Below, piece by piece: positions 14,981-22,697 of a stretch of DNA of 40,307 nt (within the stretch, counting starts at the first letter, position 1; each line of letters starts with the position of its first letter). This DNA is from Methylosinus sporium (GTDB taxonomy: Bacteria > Pseudomonadota > Alphaproteobacteria > Rhizobiales > Beijerinckiaceae): the NCBI RefSeq assembly GCF_003113265.1, contig NZ_PUIV01000034.1:1-40307 (forward strand), in the 5' to 3' direction. The notes beneath the pieces were generated by a model. That model saw only the letters and a program-made list of their open reading frames with translations, searched no databases and was not told the DNA's origin. The translations under genes and the position numbers were made by a program.

Positions 14981-15184
14981 ATGGCCTGGAGTTTGCGCGC
15001 ATTCGCGCGGAAAATTCCGCTTCTCTATTTCATCTTGGCGACCAATGCGCTCGCGGTGATGTTCACCTTCGCGAAATTCGGCCATACTTGGCTCTCGCTC
15101 TATGCGCCGAGCGTTTTGCCGCTCTGCCCCTGCGCGGGATCTCCGGCCGGCGCGGCTTTCTCGTCGGATCAGCGTCCGCGCTGA
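14981..15184 (+). pseudogene. Truncated membrane N terminus, possibly of a GGDEF/EAL signalling protein
   Basis: A 67-residue frame starts MAWSLRAFARKIPLLYFILA and contains one to two hydrophobic helices up to WLSLYAPSVL. It then loses protein-like character (SVLPLCPCAGSPAGAAFSS) and ends inside the 3' end of a convergent gene. The pattern of R-x-IPLLYF, a Thr-Asn turn and a WL-x-x-YAP segment recalls the N-terminal membrane region of alphaproteobacterial diguanylate cyclases/phosphodiesterases. I infer a gene start left behind after deletion. A genuine small membrane protein is the alternative. Confidence 0.4.
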
Positions 15185-15495
15185 TCCCAGGAGCCGCCCA
15201 TCGTCTTGACGAGGTGAATATAGTCGAAAAGATCGCTCAGCATGAAATGGCGGTTCTCGATCGTCTTCATATGGGCGACCGTATGGGGATCGCCGTCGAG
15301 ATAGCGCGAGGCGGTCGTTCGGAATTGCTCGGGCAGGCCGAGATTGAAGGAGGAGGGCTGCGTGAGCATTCGGCAGATCTGGTCGAAAAGCAGCCGAAAC
15401 CTTTCATCCTCTGGGTCCATGTAGACGTCCCCGAAATCCTCCTTGTAGCGGCCGAAGAGAGAAAGATAGTCGGCGCTGTCGGGCTTTTGCTGCAT
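15169..15495 (-). CDS. Unknown small soluble protein
   Basis: ATG 15495 gives 108 residues; a GTG at 15549 would add 18. The sequence starts MQQKPDSADYLSLFGRYKEDF and contains EDERFRLLFDQICRMLTQPS, then TASRYLDGDPHTVAHMKTIENRHFMLSDLFDYIHLV. It looks helical, charged and soluble, with no known motif I can name. The 135-bp divergent spacer separates it from the WD40 gene. The 3' end overlaps the truncated ORF on the other strand by 16 bp. Confidence 0.65.
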   Translation of the reverse strand: MQQKPDSADYLSLFGRYKEDFGDVYMDPEDERFRLLFDQICRMLTQPSSFNLGLPEQFRTTASRYLDGDPHTVAHMKTIENRHFMLSDLFDYIHLVKTMGGSWDQRGR

Positions 15496-15630
15496 TTTGC
15501 TCGTCCATCCCCATTCGAGACGCGAGCCGGCATGAAAGAACGGCGCCACCGCCGCGCAAATCCGCTATAGAGGGCTGGCGGGGCGGCGAGTCCCCGACCC
15601 CAATCCCGTTCCCCCGAGGCGACTCCGATC

Positions 15631-16644
15631 GTGACCTTTGGCGCAGCTCCCTCCCTCACTTCGGCTTTCACGCCCTTCGACGCCGGCGCGGAGGTCGTCG
15701 CCGCTTCCTTTCTCGGCGAGGCGCCCGTGCTGGCGCTCGGCGACGGACGGCTCACCATTGCGGGCGGCGCCGAGCTCCGCCACAGCGTGGCGCATCCCGA
15801 CGGCGCCATATTGGTCGCGGCGAGCGACGGCGAGCGGCTGATTACCGGCGGCGACGACGGGCTCGTCATCGCGTCGGGCGTCGCCGGCGGCCGCGAGATC
15901 ATCGCCGATGAAAAGGGCAAATGGATCGACGCCGTCGCCGCCCGCGGCGATGGGACGCTCGCCTGGACCGTCGGCCGCGAGCTGCGGGCGCGCACGCCCA
16001 AGGGCGAGGTCAAGACGCTGCCGCTGCCGTCGAGCTCGCGCGGAATCGCCTTCTTTCCGAAGGGTTATCGGCTCGCCATCGCTCATTACAACGGCGTCTC
16101 GCTGTGGTTTCCCAACGCCGGCGCGCCGGAGGTTCTGGAGTGGAAGGGCTCGCATATCGATGCGACGGTCTCGCCGGACGGCAAATTCGTGCTCACCACA
16201 ATGCAGGAGAACATGCTGCACGGCTGGCGCGTCTCCGACGGCAAGAATATGCGCATGGCGGGCTATCCGGCGAAGACGCGTTCGCTCTCCTGGTCGCACG
16301 ACGGCAAATGGCTGGCGACCTCGGGCGCCGACGCCTGCGTCGTCTGGCCGTTCCAATCCAAGGATGGGCCGATGGGCGAGTCGCCGCGCGAGTGCGGCGT
16401 GCGGCCGGAGGTGAAGGTGACACGCGTCGCTTTTCATCCGCGCGCGCTCGCCGTGGCGGTCGGCTATGAGGATGGAATGGTGATGCTGTGCCGCCTCACC
16501 GACGCCGCTGAATTGCTCGTGCGCGCCCCGGACCAGGGCGCGCCGGCGCGCATTTCGGCGCTCTGTTGGGACGCCAAGGGAACGCGGCTGCTCGTCGGCG
16601 CCGAGACCGGCGCGGCGGGCGTGTTGACGCTGCCGACAAAATAG
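15631..16644 (+). CDS. WD40-repeat beta-propeller protein
   Basis: GTG 15631 preceded by GAGG begins a 337-residue protein without a signal peptide. Successive blades of about 40 residues are visible, each with a buried strand, an S/A-x-D-G turn and a terminal aromatic-bearing strand, for example HIDATVSPDGKFVLTTMQE, TRSLSWSHDGKWLATSGADA then CVVWPF, and VTRVAFHPRALAVAVGYEDG. Seven blades would fit the length. It is probably a cytoplasmic protein-interaction scaffold; no partner is evident. thiD follows 21 bp downstream on the same strand, so the two may be cotranscribed. Confidence 0.85.
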   Translation: MTFGAAPSLTSAFTPFDAGAEVVAASFLGEAPVLALGDGRLTIAGGAELRHSVAHPDGAILVAASDGERLITGGDDGLVIASGVAGGREIIADEKGKWIDAVAARGDGTLAWTVGRELRARTPKGEVKTLPLPSSSRGIAFFPKGYRLAIAHYNGVSLWFPNAGAPEVLEWKGSHIDATVSPDGKFVLTTMQENMLHGWRVSDGKNMRMAGYPAKTRSLSWSHDGKWLATSGADACVVWPFQSKDGPMGESPRECGVRPEVKVTRVAFHPRALAVAVGYEDGMVMLCRLTDAAELLVRAPDQGAPARISALCWDAKGTRLLVGAETGAAGVLTLPTK

Positions 16645-16665
16645 GATTCGGAGCGGGAGGCGCTC

Positions 16666-17475
16666 ATGGCCGCCCATATTCCCAAGCTTTTGTCGATCGC
16701 CGGCTCAGATCCCAGCGGCGGCGCCGGCGTGCAGGGCGATCTCAAGACGTTCTCGGCGCTGCGCTGCTACGGAATGGCCGCGATCACGGCGCTCACCGCG
16801 CAGAATACGAAAGGAGTGAGCCTCGTTCATCCGGTTCCGCCCGCGGTCGTCGCCGCGCAGATCGACTCGATCTTCGCCGATATAGAGGTGGATGCGGTCA
16901 AGATCGGCATGTTGGCCGAGCCTGCGATCGCTCAGGCGGCGGCGGATTCCCTCGCCCGCGCCGGGGCGCGGCGCATCGTCTTCGATCCTGTGCTGGTCGC
17001 CACCAGCGGGGATTCCCTTTCTTCCGCCGGCTTGATCGAGACGGCGATCGCGCGGCTCTTTCCGCTCGCGGCGCTCGTGACCCCCAATCTTCCCGAGGCG
17101 GCCGCCCTTCTGGGCGCGCCCGCGGCGTCCGCTCCGGGAGAAATGGTCGAGCAGGGTCGCGCGCTTCTCGCCCGTGGGGCGCGCGCCGTGCTGATGAAGG
17201 GCGGCCATCTTCCGGGCGAGCCGCTCGACATTCTCGTCGAGGGCGAGAGCGTGCAGGAATTCCACGGCGCGCGCGCGCCGACGCGAAATCTGCACGGCAC
17301 GGGCTGCGCGCTCTCCGCCGCCATAGCCGCCCATCTGGCGCAGGGCGCGGAACTCGTCCCGGCGATCCGCGCCGCCAAGGATTTTTTGGCGCGGGCGCTC
17401 GGCGCCGCCGATACGCTCGCGCTCGGCGGCGGGCGCGGGCCTCCGCATGTGCTGCGCGACCTCTGGAAGCGGTGA
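16666..17475 (+). CDS. thiD: Hydroxymethylpyrimidine/phosphomethylpyrimidine kinase
   Basis: The 269-residue ribokinase-fold enzyme phosphorylates HMP and HMP-P in thiamine synthesis. Signatures are LLSIAGSDPSGGAGVQGDLK at the N terminus, ALTAQNTKGV, VKIGMLAEP, DPVLVATSGDSLS, VTPNLPEAAALLG and the anion-hole/catalytic GTGCALSAAIAAHLA (about residues 212-226). GGAGG lies 6 bases before the ATG. No thiamine riboswitch or other thi gene is seen beside it. It is convergent with the Rrf2 gene, with 2 bp between the stop codons. Confidence 0.95.
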   Translation: MAAHIPKLLSIAGSDPSGGAGVQGDLKTFSALRCYGMAAITALTAQNTKGVSLVHPVPPAVVAAQIDSIFADIEVDAVKIGMLAEPAIAQAAADSLARAGARRIVFDPVLVATSGDSLSSAGLIETAIARLFPLAALVTPNLPEAAALLGAPAASAPGEMVEQGRALLARGARAVLMKGGHLPGEPLDILVEGESVQEFHGARAPTRNLHGTGCALSAAIAAHLAQGAELVPAIRAAKDFLARALGAADTLALGGGRGPPHVLRDLWKR

Positions 17476-17477
17476 CG

Positions 17478-17912
17478 TCAGCGCAGGATTTGCGCCGAAC
17501 GGCCGCCCCTGCCGCGCAGCGAGGCGATGCTGGTGCGATCGAGGATCAACGCCATGGCGTCGCGCACATCGAGCATAAGATCACGGATCGCGCAGGCGTC
17601 CTCGTCCGGGCAGTCGTTGCAGCGCTGATAGGCGGTGCGGCTGGCGCAGGCGATGGGCGCGAGCGGCCCGTCGAGAATGCGGATGATCTGGCCGACGGTG
17701 ATCTTGTCGGCGGGACGGGCGAGGTGATAGCCGCCGCCCTTGCCCTTCTTGCTGTTGAGAATGCCGGCGTTGCGCAATTCCAGCAGGATCGCGTCGAGGA
17801 ATTTGCGGGGAATATTGTTCTGCGCCGCCATATCGCCGGCGAGGCACTGCCCTTCGGCGCCGGCGAGATGGATCAGCGCCTTGAGCCCGTATTTCGCTTT
17901 GTTGGACAGCAT
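17478..17912 (-). CDS. Rrf2-family transcriptional regulator with four cysteines
   Basis: ATG 17912 gives 144 residues, the usual Rrf2 size; longer frames upstream are shadows. The winged helix includes KYGLKALIHLAG, NNIPRKFLDAILLELRNAGIL and the wing SKKGKGGGYHLARP. A cysteine cluster follows: Cys89, Cys98, Cys101 and Cys107 in CASRTAYQRCNDCPDEDAC, a layout able to bind a [2Fe-2S] or [4Fe-4S] cluster as in IscR, RirA and NsrR, though the spacing is not identical to any of these. It probably senses iron, redox state or NO. It is alone, with 422 bp of non-coding DNA upstream. Confidence 0.88.
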   Translation of the reverse strand: MLSNKAKYGLKALIHLAGAEGQCLAGDMAAQNNIPRKFLDAILLELRNAGILNSKKGKGGGYHLARPADKITVGQIIRILDGPLAPIACASRTAYQRCNDCPDEDACAIRDLMLDVRDAMALILDRTSIASLRGRGGRSAQILR

Positions 17913-18334
17913 CGGTTCGCAATCTCTCCCATGCGCGCCGCATGGAGCGCGAGCCTCGCCTCGGTCAACTCGGCAAACTCCATCGGCTGTCTTGCCTTCG
18001 CCGCGCCGAGCGGGACGAGGGCGCGGCGGACGGCGCGACGCGAGCCCGCCGAGGCCCCGAGCCGACGATGCGAATAGAATAGATATATCGACAATCGCGC
18101 AAGAAGGAAAACGCCGAGGTGCGATCCCGCGCGCGGCGGAGAGAAATCGCCCATCCGGCGAGCCGGGCATAAATTCAGTAGAATACTATGATGATGGCGC
18201 GTCTGCGGGCGCATCCGCGCCGGCGTGGGCGTGGCGCATGAAGCCGGCGGCGGCGTCCCTTTGTGCGGCGCACAGTCCCGCTGGACGGATCGACATTTCG
18301 TCGTTAGGACGTGCGGCTATCCCGGAGAATCTTC
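17913..18334. other. Long divergent intergenic region
   Basis: No credible gene was found. An AT-rich patch at 18067-18105 (AATAGAATAGATATATCGAC) could hold the promoter of the Rrf2 gene. A second at 18168-18192 contains the 11-bp palindrome AGTA-GAA-TACT (18177-18187), a possible regulator site. GGAGA at 18324-18328 is the ribosome-binding site of the phosphatase-Nudix gene. Confidence 0.4.
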
Positions 18335-19429
18335 ATGGCGCGCACGCGCATCTGTCTCGCCCGGCACGGCGAAACCAATTGGAATCTCGAGAGGCGTGTT
18401 CAAGGGCAGCTGAACATCCCCTTGAATGTCCGCGGAATGGCGCAGGCGGAGGCGCTGGCGCGCGAGCTCGGCTCGACGCATTTCGACCGCATCTACAGCA
18501 GCGATCTGAAACGCGCCATGCAGACCGTCACGCCGCTGGCGCGCCGGCTCGGCCTGCCCATAGAGACGAGCGTCGCGCTGCGCGAGAAGGACGACGGCGG
18601 CTGGCACGGCATGACCTTCGACGATGTCGACCGCGCCTTTCCGAGCGAGCACGCCAAGCACCGCCAGCGACAGGCGGATTTTCTCATTCCGGGCGGCGAG
18701 ACGCTCTCCGCTTTCGCCGCGCGCGTCGGCGATGAGCTGAGCGCCATAGCGGCGCGGCATCCGGGCGAGACGGTGCTTGTCGTCGCCCATGCCGGCGTGC
18801 TGGACATTGGCTATCGCCTCGCGACCGGTCTCGGTCTCTCCGAGAAGCGCGATCCGCCGGTGCTGCACGCCGCGCCCAATTGGTTCCTCTATGAGAACGG
18901 ACGCTGGAAGCTCGAGCGCTGGGCGGAGGAGGGCGCGCGCGAGCGCGTCGTCATGCCCTATGACGGGCGCAAGCTGGAGCGCCGTCCGGCCGCGCGGCTG
19001 CTGCCTCTGGACGTGCAGAATCGCGTTCTTCTGTTCCGCTATTCGACACGCCTGTCGCCGGTGTTCGTGGCGCAGGGACATTCGCATTTCTGGGGCTCGA
19101 TCGGCGGCGCCTTGGAGCCCGGCGAGACCTTCGACGCCGCCGCCCGCCGCGAGCTCGCGGAGGAGACCGGGCTCACCGGCGTCGAGATCGGCGACATCGT
19201 CTTCTCGCGCGAGTTTCCGATGCAGCTCGGCGAGGATTGGTTCCAGGCCGACGAGCGTTTCTACGCTATTCGCACGGGCGAGTTCACTCCCGACACCAGC
19301 GGCTTCACGGAGATAGAGCGCAGCGACGTGCTCGGCTGGAAATGGTGGAGCGCCGAGGAGATCGCCGCGGCGCAGGAGCTGGTGTTCCCCGAGGCGCTCG
19401 ACTGGCTGCTGGGCAAGCTGCGGCGCTGA
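18335..19429 (+). CDS. Histidine phosphatase / Nudix hydrolase fusion protein
   Basis: ATG 18335, after GGAGA, gives 364 residues with two enzyme domains. Residues 1-200 form a histidine phosphatase (phosphoglycerate mutase-like): LARHGETNW with Arg10-His11-Gly12, SSDLKRAMQT, LREKDDGGWHG and the second active-site His152 in VVAHAGV. Residues about 225-364 form a Nudix hydrolase with a perfect Nudix box from Gly258 to Leu280 (G-x5-E-x7-RELAEETGL). The order is the reverse of mycobacterial MutT1, which is Nudix then phosphatase. I infer sequential dephosphorylation of a nucleotide or related phosphate ester, or house-cleaning of damaged nucleotides. There is no frameshift at the joint. Confidence 0.9.
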   Translation: MARTRICLARHGETNWNLERRVQGQLNIPLNVRGMAQAEALARELGSTHFDRIYSSDLKRAMQTVTPLARRLGLPIETSVALREKDDGGWHGMTFDDVDRAFPSEHAKHRQRQADFLIPGGETLSAFAARVGDELSAIAARHPGETVLVVAHAGVLDIGYRLATGLGLSEKRDPPVLHAAPNWFLYENGRWKLERWAEEGARERVVMPYDGRKLERRPAARLLPLDVQNRVLLFRYSTRLSPVFVAQGHSHFWGSIGGALEPGETFDAAARRELAEETGLTGVEIGDIVFSREFPMQLGEDWFQADERFYAIRTGEFTPDTSGFTEIERSDVLGWKWWSAEEIAAAQELVFPEALDWLLGKLRR

Positions 19430-19506
19430 TCCTCGCCGAAAGGCGCGCGGGTCCGATGGGCTTTGGACCGCGAGCCTTCAGCCTCGCATTCTGTCGGCGA
19501 AGGGCG

Positions 19507-20121
19507 TCAGTCGAAATCCGCGGCGATGAATTCCGGCAGCGCCTCCGCGCGTAGGGAAAAGTTCCCGAGCGCCGGATAATCGGCGGGGTCGAGGCGATCG
19601 GCGAGCGCGAAGCGCGAGAAGCGCCAGGCGACGGCCGTCGTTATATCCGGCTGCAGCGGGCGCGCGCCGAAGAGAAAGCTCTCCTTGGCCTCGGCGACCT
19701 CTTTTTCCAGCAGGTGGTAGGCGGCCCGCAGCTGGCCGTCGACGCGCGCGATCCAGGCGTCGTGCCGCTTCTCCGGCGGGCGGAGCGATTCATAGACGAG
19801 CTGCACGGTCTTCTCATTCGCCGCCAGCGCCAGCCCGATGATTCGTTGCGCGCGCGAGAAATGCTCCGGCCGCTCCGGCGTGAGCCTCCGCTCGGCGGGG
19901 ACGAGGCGCTCCAGATAATCGAGGATCAGAGTCGAATCGAGCAGAGCGACGCCCTCGTCGGTGACGAAGGTCGGCGCTTTGACGACCGGGTTGATCTGCG
20001 AAAAAGCATCGAAATCGCGAAACACCGACACGGGCTCATGGATGAAAGGCAGACCATAGGCTCGCAGCGATACGGCGACGCGTCTGACATAGGGCGAATC
20101 CAGCATTCCGATGAGACGCAT
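19507..20121 (-). CDS. Glutathione S-transferase family protein
   Basis: ATG 20121, after AGGA, gives 204 residues. The thioredoxin-like N-terminal half begins MRLIGMLDSPYVRRVAVSL, with Ser/Tyr near position 9-11 as catalytic candidates, and includes the cis-Pro region KAPTFV and the glutathione-contacting DSTLILDYLE. The helical C-terminal domain follows, with RRLTPERPEHFSRAQRIIG and the conserved GARPLQPDITTAVAW helix start. Substrate is unknown. It is transcribed toward the phosphatase-Nudix gene and is divergent from the AraC-GyrI gene, 150 bp apart. Confidence 0.88.
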   Translation of the reverse strand: MRLIGMLDSPYVRRVAVSLRAYGLPFIHEPVSVFRDFDAFSQINPVVKAPTFVTDEGVALLDSTLILDYLERLVPAERRLTPERPEHFSRAQRIIGLALAANEKTVQLVYESLRPPEKRHDAWIARVDGQLRAAYHLLEKEVAEAKESFLFGARPLQPDITTAVAWRFSRFALADRLDPADYPALGNFSLRAEALPEFIAADFD

Positions 20122-20271
20122 GTTCAAAATCCTTCTCGCTCGTCCCGGCCCGAGACGCGATCATCGCGACAAATGCGTTAATTCGACGGCCGTATGGATT
20201 TTCGCCCATAGAATGAAAATCAGCAATCTCTGCAATGCGTGCGGCGCGCCGCTCGTTTATTCGTGAAATCC

Positions 20272-21126
20272 ATGAAGCAGACCACACGCAATGATTATGC
20301 GCGGCGCATCGCGCGCGTCACCGAGGCGATTTTTCGCGATCCCGCGCGAGCGCGCTCGCTGGAGGATTGGGCGGCGCTCGCCAATTTTTCGCCCTTTCAT
20401 TTTCATCGCATCTATCGCGCCATGCAGGGCGAAAGCCTCGCCGACACGATTCGCCGCGCCCGTCTCACCCTCGCCGCGCGCGCGCTGGCGATGAGCGCGC
20501 GCAGCGTCACCGATATCGCATTGGAGGCGGGCTATGAGAATGCGCAGAGCTTCGCGCGCGCCTTTCGCGGCTTTGTCGCCGTGAGCCCTACGCAGTTTCG
20601 CGCGACGCATCGCGCCGCCGCCGATTTCACTCTGCCTTCCCCCGTCGTCGTCACGAGAAAGGACGCAGCCATGAATGTCGAGATCGTCGAGCTGGCGCCG
20701 ATCCGCGCGCATCTTCTCGAGCACAAGGGGCCGGTGGCGTCGATACCGGAGACATGGGCGGGCCTGTGGCGCTGGCATATGCAGGCGGGGCTCGCCGGGC
20801 GAGCGCTCTATCCCATCGGCGTCTGCTATGGCGACCCGGAAGAAGATTGCGGCTTTCGCTATTGCGCCGGCCTGGCCTTTCCAGATGGCGTCGCCGCCTC
20901 GGGCGAGGTGACGATCGCCGATATCGTCGGCGGGCGCTACGCCTCCTATCGGCATGTCGGCCCCTACAGCGGGATCGGCGCGGCCTTTCAGAAGCTCTAT
21001 GGCGAGTGGCTGCCGACGAGCGGTCATGAGCCGGACGATCGCCCCGCGCTCGAGATCTATCGCAACACGCCCTATGACGCGCCGCCCGAAGGGCTGATCA
21101 CCGATCTGCTCATTCCGGTGAAGTGA
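20272..21126 (+). CDS. AraC-family regulator with GyrI-like effector domain
   Basis: ATG 20272 gives 284 residues; a GTG at 20239 would add 11. Residues about 8-105 hold an AraC double helix-turn-helix (SLEDWAALANFSPFHFHRIY and VTDIALEAGYENAQSFARAF). Residues about 140-284 form a GyrI-like/SHS2 effector-binding domain (VEIVELAPIRAHLLEHKGP, then YASYRHVGPYSG and PALEIYRNTP). This is the architecture of Rob/BmrR-type sensors that bind lipophilic cationic drugs. The target is unknown; the divergent GST gene is a reasonable candidate. Confidence 0.88.
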   Translation: MKQTTRNDYARRIARVTEAIFRDPARARSLEDWAALANFSPFHFHRIYRAMQGESLADTIRRARLTLAARALAMSARSVTDIALEAGYENAQSFARAFRGFVAVSPTQFRATHRAAADFTLPSPVVVTRKDAAMNVEIVELAPIRAHLLEHKGPVASIPETWAGLWRWHMQAGLAGRALYPIGVCYGDPEEDCGFRYCAGLAFPDGVAASGEVTIADIVGGRYASYRHVGPYSGIGAAFQKLYGEWLPTSGHEPDDRPALEIYRNTPYDAPPEGLITDLLIPVK

Positions 21127-21139
21127 TCGGCGCGCCGAA

Positions 21140-21607
21140 TCATTTCGTCATGCGAAAGCGCAATATGCGGCTCTCGCCGACATCGAAAAACTGAATGCGC
21201 TTGCCGCCGGCGCGTTCGGCGGTCTTCGGCCAGAAGGCGCGGGCGGCGGCGTTGTCGCGATGGAAGGACAGCTCCCACCAGCCGACGCGCGTGTGAAACG
21301 CCTGCATCGCCGCCGCGCCGCCGCAGCCGCCGCGGCGCAGATGCGGCAGCACGTAGAATTCCGCTATGGAAGCTTCGACCGGGTAGCCGGAGATGGAGAT
21401 GGCGTTGACGAGGGTGAAGCCGGCGGCGGCGCCATCGGCTTCGATCACATAAGGAGAGCGACGCGGCTCGCGCCAGTAGGAATCGAGAAAAGGATAATTG
21501 TCGGGCTCGTCATAGCCCCAAGGGCCGAGCTCGATGAGATAGCGCCGCAGCAGAGCGGCGATCTCTCGCTTTTCCTCGAGCGGCGCCAGCCGCAGTCTCA
21601 CATCCAT
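21140..21607 (-). CDS. GNAT-family N-acetyltransferase
   Basis: The 155-residue protein has the GNAT fold: an N-terminal helix with REIAALLRRYLIELGPWGYD, a strand AAGFTLVNAISI, and the acetyl-CoA-binding motif A region IAEFYVLPHLRRGGCGGAAA, followed by WWELSFHRDNAAARAFWPK. It resembles small predicted acetyltransferases of alphaproteobacteria. Substrate is unknown. The gene lies 21 bp downstream of the Tas-like reductase on the same strand and is likely cotranscribed with it. Confidence 0.82.
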   Translation of the reverse strand: MDVRLRLAPLEEKREIAALLRRYLIELGPWGYDEPDNYPFLDSYWREPRRSPYVIEADGAAAGFTLVNAISISGYPVEASIAEFYVLPHLRRGGCGGAAAMQAFHTRVGWWELSFHRDNAAARAFWPKTAERAGGKRIQFFDVGESRILRFRMTK

Positions 21608-21628
21608 GGCCCGCTTTCCTCTTGCGCC

Positions 21629-22678
21629 TCACGGCGCGGGATTGCTGTGCAGCTGATGAATCTCGTCGATGCGCGCTTCGATTTCCGGCGTGATCGTCAC
21701 CTCGACCGAATCCAGATCCTCCTGCAATTGCGCCATCGTCGTCGCGCCGATGATGTTGGAGGTCACGAAGGGACGCGAGGTGACGAAGGCGAGGGCGAGC
21801 TTCGCCGGCGAGACGCCGATCTCCTTCGCCAGCGCGAGATAGGCGTCGATCGCCTGCGTGACGCCGGGCTTCTCATAGCGCTGGCCGCGCTCGAACAGCG
21901 TCGTGCGCGCGCCGGCGGGACGCGCGCCATTTTGATATTTGCCGGTGAGATAGCCCTGCGCCAGCGGCGAATAGGCGAGCAGGCCGACATGCTCGCGCGT
22001 CGCGAATTCGGCGAGGCCGATCTCGAAAGTGCGATTGATGAGGTTGTAGGCGTTCTGGATCGAGACGACGCGCGGCCCATGGCCCTTCTCCGCCGCGCTC
22101 AGAAAGCGCGCGACGCCCCAGCTCGTCTCATTGGAGAGCGCGATATGGCGAATCTTGCCCGCCTTCACCAGATCGGCGAGCGCCTCCAGCGTTTCCTCTA
22201 TGGGAATTTCGTCGACCTTCGGCGGCGCGCGATAAATGGTCCCGCCGGCGCCGAACAGCGGCAGCGGGCGATCCGGCCAATGCAGCTGATAGAGATCGAC
22301 ATAATCCGTCTGCAGGCGCTTCAGCGATCCGTCGATCGCATATTCTATGTTCTTGCGATCGAGCCTGGTTCCCTCGGCGTCGGGACGCAGATAGGGGCTC
22401 TCGCTGCGGCCCGAGACTTTCGTCGCCAATATCACTTTGTCGCGGTTCTTTCGCGCCGCGAGCCAGGAGCCGATGATGCGCTCGGTCGAGCCCTGCGTCT
22501 CGGCGCGCGGCGGGATGGAATAGATTTCCGCCGTGTCGATGAAATTGACGCCGCGATCGAGCGCATAGTCGAGCTGCGCATGTCCCTCGGCCTCGGTGTT
22601 CTGCTGGCCCCATGTCATCGTGCCGAGCACGATCGCCGACACGCTGAGATCAGTGCGGCCCAATTTGCGATAGTCCAT
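21629..22678 (-). CDS. tas: Aldo-keto reductase, Tas-like
   Basis: ATG 22678 gives 349 residues, aligning along its whole length with my memory of E. coli Tas (346 residues): MDYRKLGRTDLSVSAIVLGT, NFIDTAEIYSIPPR with the catalytic Asp and Tyr, ILATKVSGRSE with Lys, and LYQLHWPDR with His. The C-terminal SNIIGATTMAQLQEDLDS binds NADP(H). It is an NADPH-dependent oxidoreductase of uncertain substrate. It starts 19 bp after the aas stop on the same strand, so the three genes aas-tas-gnat may form one unit under the TetR regulator. Confidence 0.92.
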   Translation of the reverse strand: MDYRKLGRTDLSVSAIVLGTMTWGQQNTEAEGHAQLDYALDRGVNFIDTAEIYSIPPRAETQGSTERIIGSWLAARKNRDKVILATKVSGRSESPYLRPDAEGTRLDRKNIEYAIDGSLKRLQTDYVDLYQLHWPDRPLPLFGAGGTIYRAPPKVDEIPIEETLEALADLVKAGKIRHIALSNETSWGVARFLSAAEKGHGPRVVSIQNAYNLINRTFEIGLAEFATREHVGLLAYSPLAQGYLTGKYQNGARPAGARTTLFERGQRYEKPGVTQAIDAYLALAKEIGVSPAKLALAFVTSRPFVTSNIIGATTMAQLQEDLDSVEVTITPEIEARIDEIHQLHSNPAP

Positions 22679-22697
22679 TGCGTTACGACCTCTCGTC

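Noticed and set aside
16566-18077. Long plus-strand frame over thiD and the Rrf2 gene
   Set aside because: Out of frame with thiD and antisense to the regulator; low-complexity Arg/Ala translation.
19440-19475. Hairpin between the phosphatase-Nudix gene and the GST gene
   Set aside because: CGCGGGTCC and GGACCGCG pair only with a bulge and a long loop, and no T-run follows, so it was not listed as a terminator.
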